A DNA stretch of 64,000 nt. Source: Thelonectria olida (lineage: Eukaryota; Ascomycota; Sordariomycetes; Hypocreales; Nectriaceae). The notes beneath the pieces were generated by a model. It saw only the letters and a list, made by a program, of their open reading frames with translations, was not told where the DNA came from and did no database searches. The stretch lies in contig JAGPYM010000013.1 of assembly GCA_020736575.1 (NCBI GenBank), positions 682,001-746,000 on the forward strand. Direction: 5' to 3'. Shown one piece after another: positions 45,819 through 58,734 of the stretch (position 1 is the first letter of the stretch; the number at the start of each line of letters is the position of its first letter). The translations under genes and the position numbers were made by a program.

Positions 45819-48800
45819 GTCGAGCTATCTTTAATACTAATCCCCAGGACCTGGTGTCTGCCCACCCACCTCCAATGCAAACTTGGTTGGTGATGTCCTG
45901 GGCTCCATAAACCTGTCTCAGTCAGTTTCTGTCAATGGGCAGTCCAGCCCCTTCCAAGAAACCGTGTTTGTCTGACCTTTTGCGCCGATAGCTCCGAAGT
46001 TCGGGCCTATGTTCGTACACTGCCAACCTCCTCAACATGAGGAGGGAGGGAGAGAGGCAGGGCAGCCAACTGGTGCTGGCTAGACGCAGGGAGAGAAGTG
46101 ATATCACCCACGCGACGTCCGAGACTCATAGAATGACGTTGAAATCGTGCCCAGCCCCAAAGAGATTGGGAGATGATAATGAGGCGGACAGCTATGAAAA
46201 GTAAACAACAAGAGAAGAAGACAGACAGAAGAAAGAGAAAAAGGGCGGCGCCTCATTGCGCACGCCCACATTCACCCGCTACCCCCCAACAAGGAAGCAA
46301 GCTCTCTCACCTGTCTTACGTCGAAGCCTCAGTACCATGCCGTCACTCTTCGAGGGGCCCATGCCCTGGTGCCTCAACTCAAGCCAAGTGCCGCCACAAG
46401 CTGAGCCGGCCTCACATTAGCTCCCAGCCATTGATGGGCCCTGTGGAATTTCCAATTGCATCCACGGGTCGAGGGGTAGACTTTCATCAAGATTAAACCC
46501 CCGAGCCCTGGCGCGAGCGCGGATGAGATGCTCGCCAACAAGGGTCTTGATGAGGTGCGTCAGTTCAGCCAGCCGCGTGCAAGCCATGCATTGTTGTCAG
46601 TCCAGCGAGCGTTTGGCCGAATGCGAGTCCTGTATCACTGCAAACTCCCAGCCCCTTCTCTGGGATTCTGGTTCGGCAAACTCTGTCAGTCGATCCCATT
46701 TCACAGCTGGACATTGCATGCACCCATTTTGCTTTTTTAGCTGGAGCTAGAGGAGGCAGTTTTGCAGGGTTGTCCAGCTGGCCGACGCAAAAAGAAACAA
46801 AAGACAGCTGCACAACGAGGGTACGTATATAACGAGCGGTAGTTGATTGCTCGCAGGGATTCGCAAGGAAGCTGATCCCGGACTCGTCGGTGGTTGGACG
46901 GTTGGTTCACTTGGAGCTACTATGTAGGAGCAGCCAGAACTCAGACCCAGACTCCAGAGTGGCCTGGACCCCAGAACTCAAGGCGAGCCCCCGGTGCGTG
47001 CCGCGGGTGGATGCTTCTTAGCTTGTTGCTTGCTGGACGAAGTGGCCGACTAGCTGCAAATGCCTTAGCCAGTGCTCTCACAAATCTCTGGATGCCACGA
47101 TGGACCCAATTGAAACGAAGGTTTGCTGGCTTGGAGACCCGACGATATCACATCAAGATCGGCGCCTTTCGATCTTTAACGGGGAAGAGCCAATTCGTGT
47201 GCTTCGAGCTTGTTCGGAGGTGCAACGTTCTGGGTATTTCCTACCAAATGATCATTCGGCAGTTGAGGGGAAACCTCGCAGTCAGCCTTGAGTTGACACC
47301 AACCAACACTCCTTCACCCGTTCGTCCCTTCTTTCCCAGCCCCAGATTATCTGAATCTGGGTCGTCCCCCCTATTAACGCGAGAGCCACCCGTTGCTCTC
47401 TCCAGTCGACTCCGCCGTTGTTGGCGAGAAGGCTGGAGGGCTGGACCGGTGAGAAAGTTTCCTCCAACGCCACGACGCTGATCCTTTCAACGCAACCAGG
47501 TTTTCCGGTCAGAACTGGCTTTGAGTTGGTGAGTTGGCTATCGCGGAGCAAACCTGGGCCCAATGCCCTCGACGAACCAGCTTCAGGCGATCTTCATTTC
47601 CAGCTGCACCAACGTCCGTTGCTAGGTCTGTTGTCTTGGCCTGACGCACCCGGGATGTGGCCAACGTAGCGCAGGTTGGTAATTAGACCTGGACCCCGTT
47701 TTTCTTCTAAAATCGGGTCTCGTATCAGTTCAAATCATTGACTGATTGATTGATTGACTGATTGATGAGAGGGTCTGCAAGCTTCGGCTTTGTTGGTTCC
47801 GTCGTGTGGCTCCTGCACAAGCGAGGAGGAGAGGAGACGAAGGAAGAGGAGATGATGTTGTCGCGGTGCAAGCTTCACGCAAGCCACATGACAGCACAGG
47901 TAGTTAACAGCTTCGAGCTGGGGAGCTGTGAGACGGGCGACGGTGGTTTGTTCCTGCACTTTCTTTTCACGCTGACCCTCTCTTTCCCCGGTGCCTTCCC
48001 TGCTCGTCCGCCACCCCTGTTCTGTCCGTTCCTTCCTTCATACCTTTTTGTCGACTTTCTTTTCTTTTTTGTGACGCCGTCCTCGTGACTTGTGTGCTTG
48101 TCAAATTATCACCAGGCCTACCTTCACCAAAGTCGGCCCACGTTCGAGGCACATCACATCATTTTGTTTCCTGCAATTGTTTCATTTATCCGTGTCCGTA
48201 CCACGTAGTATGTACGGAGTACTTCCAGCTCCGTCCATTTGTTCCGGGAGACGTTATCCCTGCTTCCGGCACGGAGGGATCCAGTTGCCATAGAAGAAAA
48301 GGCTGGGTTGGGTAAAAGAACAGCAACATGCAACACGTTGGGCGAGCAACTTGAACGGAGATGACGCTCTCTGAGTGAATACTTCGTACGAACGAGGCAC
48401 GAGTTCCATCCTTGTCTGTACGAATCCTTCGTAGTAGATACGATCCGCGTGCGTTGGACGTTGCTACGATGCAGCGTCTTATTTTGCACGCCCATGTCCC
48501 TCCTCCAAGAAGTCCATCGCAGCGCAGTGGCCAAAGCGATATTGAGACTACGAATGCCTTGATAAGACACTGCTTTCAGAGCAAACTTTCCCCATTCGTA
48601 CCATGGCTTTCGTCCATGGCGGGGGCCCAGCAAATAGCCAACAGCTGTTGGCTTTCGCCAGTCCCAACCAGAGACCCGGATAATACTGATTGATGTTATC
48701 GCCCCCAAATGCTCCTGCGAGCCCATAGCTATGGTACCTGTAAGGTAATGCACGCAATATAACGTTATCCTCTATCTAGATGAGCCCCGATCTCCTCGTG

Positions 48801-48899
48801 ATTCATTCCTCCAACGCCAGAAAATGCTTAATCCGTACAAAGAACTCTTGACACTCCAATTCTACACAGTGTGTTCTCTTCACTCCGTATGCTTTGGCA
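45819..48899. other. 3.1-kb region without a supportable gene
   Basis: This contains the promoter of the 914-aa gene on the left and the 3' UTR of SEN1 on the right. No conserved protein, tRNA or rRNA is seen. A GATT-type microsatellite is at 47738-47767. Pyrimidine-rich DNA at 47960-48090 resembles a leader, but no gene follows it on the plus strand. Open frames at 46894-47481 (plus) and 48154-48753 (minus) look random. Confidence 0.45.
47738..47767. repeat. ATTG/GATT microsatellite
   Basis: Tandem ATTGACTGATTG-type units, about 30 bp, in non-coding DNA. Confidence 0.8.
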
Positions 48900-51800
48900 T
48901 CATCTCCTCTTGGGAACAAAGAGGCTGGGTTTCCCCTTCTTTCGAGGTTGGCCAGGTGGCAGGCTCCTCTGTGGTGGCTGAAACCAGATATTAGCAAACA
49001 TCTTGACAAAGGGCACCACCTATCTCGCACCTTATTGTTCTTTCCCTGGTCATTTGCAGGTCCAGTTGGTATCGGAGGCGGCCTCTCTGGAGGCGTCATA
49101 CCAAGCACGGACATGGCCGACGGATCAACTGGAGCTGGAGGTCTTGGTGCTCGCGGAGGTCGCTGGCCAAACTTGCCAAGCAGACCACCGCCTCGTGCTT
49201 TGTCGCTCGCTACCTATTTTCAGGTGTTAGATATACATGGCTGGGCTTTGACTGCAAGGGGTGTCGTCGACTTACTCTCTTTGTCATGGGTTGGTTGGTG
49301 TCCGATGCATCAATAGACCGTTTCTTTGTCTCAGCCGGTTTACCTGTATGAATGACTGGTGGTCCGCCTGAGCGTGGCACTACCTCGGGCGTCCCAAGGC
49401 CAGGTATCGGAGGTGGTCCAGGAGAGCCTGTGTGAGGAGGTGCTGCCGGCTTTGGTGCTGGTGCCATTGGTGTTATAGCAACGTCGTGATCGGGTCCTTT
49501 CTGGGCCGGAGCGATTCGCGCAGGAGTCGTCAGGTAGGTACCGGGCTTGGCTTGCTCAAGCGGCCTCCGGAACATTCCCAAAATGTCGCCTTTGGTGTAT
49601 CGATCTCGCGCTTGCGCATCCTCGATGAGTTTCCGCCAAAATTCACCCTGAACCAGAGCCCGAGAGTCGCCGAGGATCCAGAGTGACGACTTGGCTCGAG
49701 TAAGACCGACGTTCATTCGCCGGATGTCGGTCATAAAACCGATTCCACCAGTCGAGCTAGCTCGGACACATGAGAAAATGATAATCTCACACTCGCGGCC
49801 CTGGAAAGCATCGGTCGTGTTAAATTCGATGATATTGGTAATACCCTCCCCATATCGAGCCTTGAAGCGATTCCGCAGCTCAAATAGCTGAGCTTTGTAA
49901 GGAGTAATTATACCTATCTTGTGTGTGAGGTCGATCTCATGATACTCTCTGCTGAAACGATCATAAATCTGCATGGCAACTTCCAGTTCCTTCGTGTTGA
50001 CCAGTGACCGACCCCTCTGGCCACGCTCTTGTACACCCTGGACATCGAAGAATCGGTACGGTCCCAGCAGAAGGCTCTTGTGCCAGGGCTGTTGTCGCAG
50101 CTCGCCCATATTTTGGCCGTCTTGGAGCTGGCCTTCGTAGAACTCCCTACTTGGGTACACGCTGATCTCGGGGTGCATTCGGTATTGCATATCCAGCAGA
50201 TGGATGGACTTTGGATGATTCTGCTGCATTCGTACGAACAAACTTTGGTCGTAACCGAACCGGGCGGCTGACTGCGAAAGGACCGTGGGAGGAAGCTGTT
50301 TAGGATCACCGACAAGGATACACTTGCAGCACCCATACTTGAGAGGGATAAGGGCGCTCAGCTCGACACACTGAGCAGCCTCGTCAATAATGACCGTCTC
50401 AAACTCGACCTCCAAGTTTCGGAACATTTCATGGCCGCTACCGCTCAGTGTGGCACAAAGAACTTGGGCAGAGTTTAGAATCTCTTGTTGGACCTGGCGA
50501 CGACGCAATTCCATCTCGCGAGCGACGGAGTTTCCGCTGTCCTTTTGGGCGTCGATCTGCTTTCCGATCTCCATTTGCCTCCTCTTCAAGTCACTGAACT
50601 GCCGGGAGAGGGTATCGTACGTTGCTCGGTCGTCTTGCCCACGCAGTTCATCGAGTCGAGGTCGTAGTTGTGCTAGTTCCTCCTTGATTTTGGAAGCATC
50701 TTCGTGCATCTTATCGCGATCTGCTCTAGCTTTCTCCTTAGTCGTGTCCCCTTCCAGTTTTGCCTTGACAAGCTCATCCAGAGTAACGTCCTTGACTGCA
50801 GCGTTGATGGCATCGCTTCTTCCCAATCGAAGTACGTTGATTTGTCGGGTCCTGCCACTGCTTGTCTTGATCCCGCTTTTGAGACGGAGAACCAGTTCAT
50901 CTACGGCGGCGTTGCTGGGAGCGCAAACAAGAAGCTTCTTGGATCGAGCTTGGTTGTTTTGCGCAGCCGCGCCGGTCGGCCGCAGAGGAACGCCGACAGG
51001 AACGCCCGAGTTGGCCATTTGACTGAGCTGTTCGGATAGCAGAGTTCCCACCATGGCCACAATGGTCTTTGTCTTTCCAGTACCGGGAGGTCTATCATAA
51101 GTTAGCAAGAGATGGTCGAGGAATCCCTGGTTAGAACAACTTACCCCTGGATCAACGTGAATCCGTCATTGTCATGAGCACCCAAAACTGCCATCGCTTG
51201 ACCACGGTTGAGGGCGTAGTTTTCCATGCAAGCCGCAATCTTTTCCTCGCCGTAACGGATGATTGGTGACGGCTCAGCCTTGAGGATCTCATCCATGAGA
51301 TCATAGTACTGCAAGCTCTCCAATGCCGCGTACTCTCGTTCGATAGTCGTCATGTTGGTAATCTTGACGCCATGGACGGTAGCACCTGGGGCCAGAGTTT
51401 GGCTCAATGGGTTGTTCCGAGAGGCTACACGATACGTGATCTCGACGAGTTCCTTCTTATACGTGATACGATGCACCCTAGCAAGGCAATGGCGGGCGTC
51501 CTGCTGGGACAAGGGATTCTCGGCTTCAGATACGAGCAGGATATCGCCTTCCGACACGCCGCGGTCCCTATTTTGGACAATGGGCATCGTGAATGTCACT
51601 TCCAGGTAACTATCAACACTTGCACGGCTAGCAACCTTCATGCCAAAAGCTTGAGATGTCACTTCATCCTTTGCAGTGACAAATGACCGCCAGGCTTCCG
51701 ATGCTAGCAAGGGAAAGAAGGTCTGCTGGTAGGAACTGGGATCGGGGTATTTGGTCGCAACCTCCGAAGCAGCAGGGCCGATTGGAGGATCGTTGCCTTC

Positions 51801-54800
51801 GTGAAAAATGTCCCAAGCCAAAATGGTGTTGTGCAAACGGTCCATGGGAGGGATCAATCTGGCTCTCATCTCCTTCACTGTACGCTGCACCCTTATCTTC
51901 TTCACAGGCTTTTTCAGTTTATCGCGCAGAGCTTGCTGTCGACGCCTTTCTGCCTCATCAAGCAACTTCGGTCCTCCGGTACTCAGCGCGGCGAGCTCGT
52001 TATCGGCATCAGAATCATCGTCCTCTTCAGACTCCTCATCTGAGCTATTAACCATGATCTCACTTCGCCCGTGGTCTTTTCCAGTAAGGCTAAGCCCAAG
52101 AAGACCGGAGCCTTCACCGGGCACAGTCTCTCCTCTGATCTGTTTCGCCCGGGCGATGGCTTCGGCATCACGCTTGGCTTTCTCGGCCTTTTCTCGTTGC
52201 CTGCTTTCTTTGAGGGCCGAGATTGCCCTCTGGTCTGGCACCAGAGCTTTAAACGCCTTGGGCTTGGCTTTTTGAGCCGCGATCTGCTTAAGAATCGGGT
52301 TCTCAAGTGACTTGCTCAGCTCGAGGACATCCTCACGATTAGACCGACTGGGTCGACTGACAGCACCGGTTGAGGTTGAGGTGGCCGACTTGGACCAAGC
52401 ATCGAGTCTGCTTTGTTTCTTGGCTTTGTCGCTTGCCTTTTGGGCGGCCCGATCTGCTACTTGTGTGGCAATGCCCAATTGATAGATCTGGACCTCTTCA
52501 TCGGTCTGGCCCAGAGCTTGAAGTAGCTCGGCTCGTTGCTGGTCAGTCAGGTTTGTCGACCGAACGTACTTACCAGGGGTGGCGGTTGGCAGACATGCAT
52601 CTGTAATGAGCTTCTTTGATGCGGCATGGATCTCATGGCCGTTTTCTCGAAGTCGAGTGAGGATCTTGCACAAGACCCGTACGGTAACATCGACAAGCCA
52701 TTTATCCTTGAGTCGAATCATGTTCTCCATGCCGCCAAAGTACTGTTTGGTAGGGATGAGAATTTGTGACATTGTGTCCTGCTCGCTCTTAGCAAGCGAC
52801 TTAGAAAGGACCGACGCTATCAAGCCATCCTCCGCAATAAGAGCCTCTGCAAGCTCCATGATCTCGCGGCAAAATTCTGTCATGACGTTATTCGGGATAT
52901 ACCGCGACCAGTTCTCAATGTTCTTGCAAGAGGTCGAAACAAATCGCCACTGTTCACTCCACCACCGCAGGACCTTGGCAGCAGACATTTTTTCCAAAGT
53001 CTTGACTCTCAATACACCCGCAAGAGGATCAGCCAGTCCACGAAGGACATCTCGACTCATGGTCAAAACGGGCCTAATCGGACCCCAAGGATTGGGAGGC
53101 TTGAGAATGCGCTCTAGGGCCCACACGATCGAAGACAGTGTTTGATCTGGGTGAAGCTGGGACATTTGCTCGAAAGCATTACCTCGGGAAAGCTCCCCGG
53201 TCCAACTTTTTAACAGTTCAGAAGCTGCTTCCGCAAGGTCAGGCTCTCCATGGACGGAAAGTCCAATAGTGTCTTGGAACGCCAAACGGTCACTGAAAAG
53301 CGTATTGAGATCCGTGGCATCAAGTTCCGACACCCGGCCTAAAAGGCTGTTCAGAACACTTATTGTGGAATCGAGAGCTTGGTTGAAGAGTCTGCTCGAC
53401 TCACTCAACTGGCCACTCTTGAGTGGCCGAGTCCGCTCGATGCCGATGAGGAGTTCGAGAGAGAGCAATATGCTCCTGGCTAGATCAACTTGCTCATCCG
53501 AGAGATCAAACATCTCCACAACTCCCTGCCAAAAGGTTTTGGAGTCCCGAGTGATGGTGGACTGGAGTGACTTTCCCTCAAGGAGATACGTGTACTCTTC
53601 CGAGAAAATTTTCATGTCCAGCTTCATAGCAGCCTGCATAACCCGCTTGGCCGCGTCCGCCACCTGGAATGTTTGCCAGCCCTCGCGGTCGCCGGACGGA
53701 TGTCGGAGATTCTTTAAAATCAAGTCTTTGTGCCTCATGACCAGATTGAATGCAGCGCTGGCGTAGAGATGAGTTGTCCCATATCCGATCTTTGTCTCGG
53801 AATCCAGGAACGTAAGCATGGTGAAATGCAAAGCATCAAAGCCCGCGCGAACGCAGGCTGCTTGGCCAGCCTCGCCGATGCTAGTGTCTTTGGCAAGCGT
53901 CTCGAAAAGCGTGTGCATCAGATGGTCACAGGCATCATATCTGCGATCACGGCTCAATGACTGCAGCCACGGATCGATCCATGAAGTTGGAAACGGCACA
54001 GAAGAGTCTCCGGATTTGAAGCCAGTCCAGCATTCTTCAAGAGACTGACGAAGCAGGGACTTGTAGACCGGGATGCTGAAGAGCATGTCGGTGATGACGG
54101 TTGGTCGTGCATCACCAATCACATCCCAAAACGCCTTAGGCGACTTCTTGAGGAAGGCCGTCAAGACACGGATTGTGACAACTAAAACACCCTCCGAGTG
54201 AGAGTGCTGAATATGTCGAAAGAGGAGTTCGTAGATGTTGGGGCAACCCGGACGCACTTCAAGGCTCCGGAGGCAACGAAGGACGAGATCGCCACTTAAT
54301 GTCCTGAGGATCTCTTCAAATCCCTGCCAGAAGCGTTCAATCTCGAGGTACATCTCGGCGGTCGGCTGAGACAAGTCCTTTTTATTTATGTCATCCATGG
54401 CACTGATGAGACCACCGCTCACAGCCCAGTCAAATTGCTCCTCTGTCATGGCGGAGCTATCGAGATTCTTCCAGTTTTCCATCGCCCACCTGCGGCGGTC
54501 GTCATTCTTCTGGTCGAAGAGGAAGAATGTCATCCCCGGAAGGGGGTCCTTGGTCCCTAGCTTGAGAATGCTCTTGCCTTGTAAACGACGGAAAACAAAT
54601 TGAAAGGTGGCGCGGTGGTGAGCTTCTGTCATGTAGGGGATGCAACATAACGCCTCGTACACGGTAATGTGAACCTCGGCAATCCTATCGCCAAATTGTG
54701 ACTTCTTGAACGTCGTGCCGGTAGCCTCAATACCCTCGATGAATTGCTTTGCCCACTGTAGATTGTGATCAATTCGAGCTATGTCCAACCCGTCAAGCAA

Positions 54801-55241
54801 TCCCTGGATCTGGGCGAGAGCTTCTTCATTCCACCGCCTGCGGGTGTTAATATGACACTACCTTTCACTTGTCGTACATTGGGATACGTACTCGGCAAAT
54901 TTCTGAAGTCTTGCTCTGCGCTTCATGTGCCAATTCAAGACACAGTCTGAGCATAGCCTAAGGCAGTCTTCCAGCCTCTTGGTAAAGTCCTCTAGCCATT
55001 GTCCGGCTATTGATTTGTCAAAACCAAAGATTAGGCTATTCCAGTAAGTGACTTCGATTCTTTTTTGCCCTTGCTCTATGCGCTGTTTTTTCTCTTCGAT
55101 GGAAATATTGGAGCCCGGGTCGTCAAGGGTTTTGTAGTTTTCATCGTCGTCTTCGCTCGTTCGGGGACAAAGCAAGTGATTCTCTACAGGAAACTCTCGG
55201 AGTTCCTCGTACCACTTTTCTAGTTCTTTTTCAATGTCCAT
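48900..55241 (-). CDS. SEN1: Sen1-type RNA/DNA helicase (transcription termination)
   Basis: Five exons on the minus strand: 55241-54892, 54837-51145, 51091-49276, 49213-49031 and 48977-48900, giving 2039 aa. The N-terminal half is the large helical Sen1 domain (start MDIEKELEKWYEELREFPVE). The SF1B helicase core begins with Walker A GPPGTGKT at residues 1348-1355, split by a 53-nt intron. It continues with PSNAAVDEL, motif II IDEAAQ, GDPKQLPPTV, YRMHPEIS, TDAFQGRECEIIIFSCVRAS and the motif VI region MNVGLTRAKSSLWILG. The C-terminal exons encode a Pro/Gly/Arg-rich tail ending KPSLFVPKRR. Sen1 unwinds RNA:DNA hybrids, terminates non-coding transcription with Nrd1/Nab3 in yeast, and removes R-loops. 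The two terminal exons (61 and 26 codons) are recovered only by splicing; without them the frame would end about 80 residues early in unrelated sequence. Confidence 0.95.
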
Positions 55242-55808
55242 GATATCGAGGGTTGCGTTGAGCACGCATGCTTCGGTCTCTGGGTAATCGTGACGGTGGG
55301 AAGAAGAAGCTCGGGATGAGGAGGAAAGGTATTGTTGGTAGCCAGGTTGCTAGGCGACGACGGGCTTTGCAGCAGCCTTGGAGTGAAATCTGGCACCGTA
55401 CACGAAGACGTTGATGACGTTGGTGTCTCACAAGATCGTTATCACCGGAACCTGAGGCGGAATCTTCAACAAGGCGGCAGCCTGCAATGTGCCATGCAAG
55501 TTCCGATGTGGAAAAAGTAAAGGTAGAAGCTTTCAGGGCGATAAAAGGGCCAGTGTCACACTGACGCGTAGGTAGCCGCCGGCGCCGCGTTCTTGCAGTC
55601 CGGGGGGGTTTAATCGAAAAATGGGTTGGCCCGTGCACTATGCTTGCCTCCCTAGGGTATCTCCTAAGTTCTTAGCGAAGCTGACGGGAGGTGATGGAGA
55701 AAGTTGTCAGAGATAGGATACATGTCTGGATAGAGAGAGGGAAATGTGTTGCCTCCAAAATCAATTAAGGAAGTTTCTCCCATCATATATTTCTACCTAA
55801 TTACCCCG
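55242..55808. promoter_or_regulatory. Intergenic: SEN1 promoter and glycosylase 3' end
   Basis: 567 bp. Both flanking genes are on the minus strand. Minus-strand DNA at about 55260-55330 is CT-rich, as expected for the SEN1 leader. No coding segment is recognised. Confidence 0.5.
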
Positions 55809-57413
55809 TCAAGTCCCCTTCATCTTCCTCTTTCCAACCCGATGTACCAGGTCTTCGATGGGACATTCCGTCTCGTTCCATTCTTCTGTTCCCTCTGTCG
55901 TGTTGGCCCGACACCTTACACAGCTTCTTCCATGTTGCACAAACAGCTTGTGCAACCCATACTTTAAATCAGACGGAATTCTCACTTCAAGGTGACTGAA
56001 TGTCTCATCACGCGAGGCTTTCGGCGGCATCCATTCCAGCCACCCGCTGAGACGATGGACATGCGTATCAACAGCAAAGCTGGGCTGCTGGAGACAAAAC
56101 ATAATCACACATGACGCCGTCTTCACGCCGATTCCTGGAAACTTGACCAGCGCCTGCATCGCCTCGTCGGGGTGCATCCCGTGGATGTGGTCTAGCGAGA
56201 GAAGTCCTTGGTCCGTCTTCAGGATCTCCAGATCTTTCTGTCCTTGAGCCTTGTCCTTGGCGCCAACAACATCTGCCGTCTGTCCAGTCTTCTTCTCCGC
56301 AAGGAAGGCATCCCTTCGCATCATATTCTCTTTGTGGACCAATTCTAAAATGCCTTTGATGTCTCGGCTCTTCACCTGCGCCAACCCACCGTGTTTGATG
56401 GCCGCGGCGATACTTTCCACAGGAGCTGTTCGGACCTTATCCCAATCGACGCTCCCTTTTCCAATCCCAGACTTGACAACCCCAAATTTGGTGACGAGTC
56501 CCTTGAATGCAGCATTCGAATTGGAGGCTGACGTGTGAGCGCTCAAACGGGTGCGAATCAGGGCGTCGATAACGGACGGGACTTCTCCGCAACCAGATAC
56601 CTCCAACGACGGCGCCTGTATCATGGTTGGCGGTCTGACTTGACCGTGGAGTTTGGCGAGTCGTTTGTATACTTCTTTGCACGCTGTTGCCGAAGGTGCC
56701 ATCCATTCAGGAAATGGGGTGATGCCTGGCGTCAGCCCGTAGGGGTTGTCCTTTGTCTTCTTCGCTCTTTTCCGGGGCGGTGCTGGCTCGCCTGAGAAGC
56801 CAGTGTCTTCATCGTCCTTTTCTTTCTTGATGGACCGCTTCTTGGTCGGTAATCTTTTGACTGATGATCGTGGTGCCTCCAAATTTACAAATTCATCCTC
56901 GGATTCGGCATAAGACATCTGGGTCTTCTTTCGTCGCGGACGCAGAGTCCGTTGAGTTGCGATGTCGATAGCTTGAGGCAGATCCGTCTCTCGGATGGGC
57001 GATTCTACTTTGAGCTTGGGCTCCTCCTTCACCCCATTGATCTCTTTGTTTTTGGCTTTTGCGACGGGGTCATCGACTGGCTCCATCTTGACCTGGGACG
57101 TAGAGTTTCGAACACGCCCAAGATTATGTGGCAACTCCTCCCAACCACTATCCTCTGGTTCATAGATGGCATCAGCTATGCCCTGCTTGGTGGCTGGGTC
57201 GGCAACGGTACCGTCACCTGGGCGCCTTCGCAGTGATCGAGTCATCATTGCAGCCAGTACAGAAAATGGCAACTTTCTGAGGTGGCTGTCGTAGGAGTCT
57301 TGGGTAAGTTGCCACGGCGGGAGTGATGATGGGGAGCGAAATTTGCGGAATCTTATTCGTGAAGTTGTTGTTCGAGTTTGTAGCCAGATATTTCGTATGA
57401 AGTTGCTTTTCAA
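55809..57413 (-). CDS. HhH-GPD superfamily DNA glycosylase (endonuclease III-like)
   Basis: Intronless, 534 aa from the first Met. The first 55 residues are Arg-rich and might be a mitochondrial presequence; otherwise translation may start at the Met pair at 57248/57245 (MMTRSLRRRPG). Residues about 90-240 are charged and disordered with Lys/Arg clusters, suggesting nuclear localisation. The glycosylase core follows: VIDALIRTRLSAHTSASNSNAAF, then the helix-hairpin-helix LVKFPGIGVKTASCVIMFC with a candidate catalytic Lys, and FAVDTHVHRL with the invariant Asp. The C-terminal Cys set (SCVRCRANTT..ETEC) is short of the usual C-x6-C-x2-C-x5-C, so a [4Fe-4S] cluster may be incomplete. The substrate (oxidised base, T:G mismatch or 5-methylcytosine) is not evident. 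It is divergent from the RID gene. Confidence 0.85.
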   Translation of the reverse strand: MKSNFIRNIWLQTRTTTSRIRFRKFRSPSSLPPWQLTQDSYDSHLRKLPFSVLAAMMTRSLRRRPGDGTVADPATKQGIADAIYEPEDSGWEELPHNLGRVRNSTSQVKMEPVDDPVAKAKNKEINGVKEEPKLKVESPIRETDLPQAIDIATQRTLRPRRKKTQMSYAESEDEFVNLEAPRSSVKRLPTKKRSIKKEKDDEDTGFSGEPAPPRKRAKKTKDNPYGLTPGITPFPEWMAPSATACKEVYKRLAKLHGQVRPPTMIQAPSLEVSGCGEVPSVIDALIRTRLSAHTSASNSNAAFKGLVTKFGVVKSGIGKGSVDWDKVRTAPVESIAAAIKHGGLAQVKSRDIKGILELVHKENMMRRDAFLAEKKTGQTADVVGAKDKAQGQKDLEILKTDQGLLSLDHIHGMHPDEAMQALVKFPGIGVKTASCVIMFCLQQPSFAVDTHVHRLSGWLEWMPPKASRDETFSHLEVRIPSDLKYGLHKLFVQHGRSCVRCRANTTEGTEEWNETECPIEDLVHRVGKRKMKGT

Positions 57414-58734
57414 TGTGAATTATTCCATCACGTAGTTATGGATCTTCGTCCTTTCGAGGCTGTAGGCGTGGTGCGAAGGGGGTAGCCTGTTCATGAATCA
57501 TCATCGCTGAGGCTCATCGCCGCCAACTTCAGCCGAGTATTCATTAGATCGAGTGTCAGCCCCACTCGTTGTCTCACCCAAGACCAAGACCAAGCCACGA
57601 GACGTGTGATAGACCGTCGACACTACCCAAACCAAGGACCAGGCAATTACATTATCAAAGACCCGGGGATTAACTAAATCTCCCAGTGAACTACTTTACG
57701 CCGCCTGGGTCAATAATTTCGCAACCAAAGCGCCAGGCTAGTTGACACAAGAGCGATAGCCTCGATTAGTCGTTCAAATGATACAGGGTAAGTCCTTAGG
57801 CAAGGACATAGGTGTATCGATGTTGATCTTGCTTTTGTTTGAATCAATTGACTAAGCTTAGCAATGAGTATCGTTCCATATCTAAGGAGGCTCTAGGTTT
57901 AAAATTCCAGATTATCGTAAGAACCTCCACTCCAAATTCTTGATATTCATCGGGTGCACCCCCACCAACCTCAGAATGACCGCTTTCGGAGGAAACAAAA
58001 CTTCCCCGTGAAGTGCTCTGTAATTGATGACAGACAGGACATATATATTTGGAAAATGTTTGAACTACTTGGTTATTCTTGTTTGCTTTAGCGATAGGAT
58101 AGGAATGGAGGCGGATCAAGTCCTTCATACGCAGGTAGTTCACTGGGTCTGGGTGAGTTGCAGTAGCTCGGGATAGATATGGACGCAAGGCCTACTTAAA
58201 GAAAATGCATTGGGTCAGCATTTGGAACAATTTTGAAAGCGAATAGAGAGTTCCTTGGTAGATTGGTGGAGAATCCTAAGGGTTATGTTCACACCTGAGC
58301 ATCAACACGCATTCAACAGGTTACACCAATTGCAACTCGTTTGCCCACGTTCTCTAGCCAACCCTCCCACCTCAACACTCACCTTCAACAAAATGGCGGA
58401 CTAAGTGGGAAAATTTGGTCCACAAATTATTCTCACCTAGAGAGGTTTTGACTCGAATTCCTCTTCACCTCTCCATCTCGGGGATATTGCCTTCCATCTC
58501 CTCGCCGTTTGCACCCATGGTTTGCACACCAAGCTCACACCTTATTCGAGTGGGATAGACCGCTCCAGTATTCAGTCTGTTTGGAAGTCTTATTGTAGCC
58601 TTTTGGAAGTTTTGATGGTATGCAATTTCTTCTAACACAGATCTTTATCTCCCAAAGCCGTGAACTTGAGTTGACACATCATACAGGCGAAGCACACCGT
58701 AAATCGCTTTACCCTTCCCAAAATTCCCACAGTT
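57414..58734. promoter_or_regulatory. Divergent interval between DNA glycosylase and RID genes
   Basis: 1.3 kb between the start codons of two divergent DNA-modifying enzymes. A 114-codon minus-strand frame at 57844-58188 contains one CxxC (YICPVCHQ) but has no recognisable family, and I do not call it. Otherwise no feature is seen. Confidence 0.5.

Noticed and set aside
48154..48753. 199-codon minus-strand frame downstream of SEN1
   Set aside because: No recognisable motif and codon use unlike the neighbouring genes; more likely 3' flank.
57844..58188. 114-codon minus-strand frame with a CxxC
   Set aside because: A single CxxC and no other conserved feature; it lies in the RID/glycosylase promoter interval and no splice-extended partner was found.
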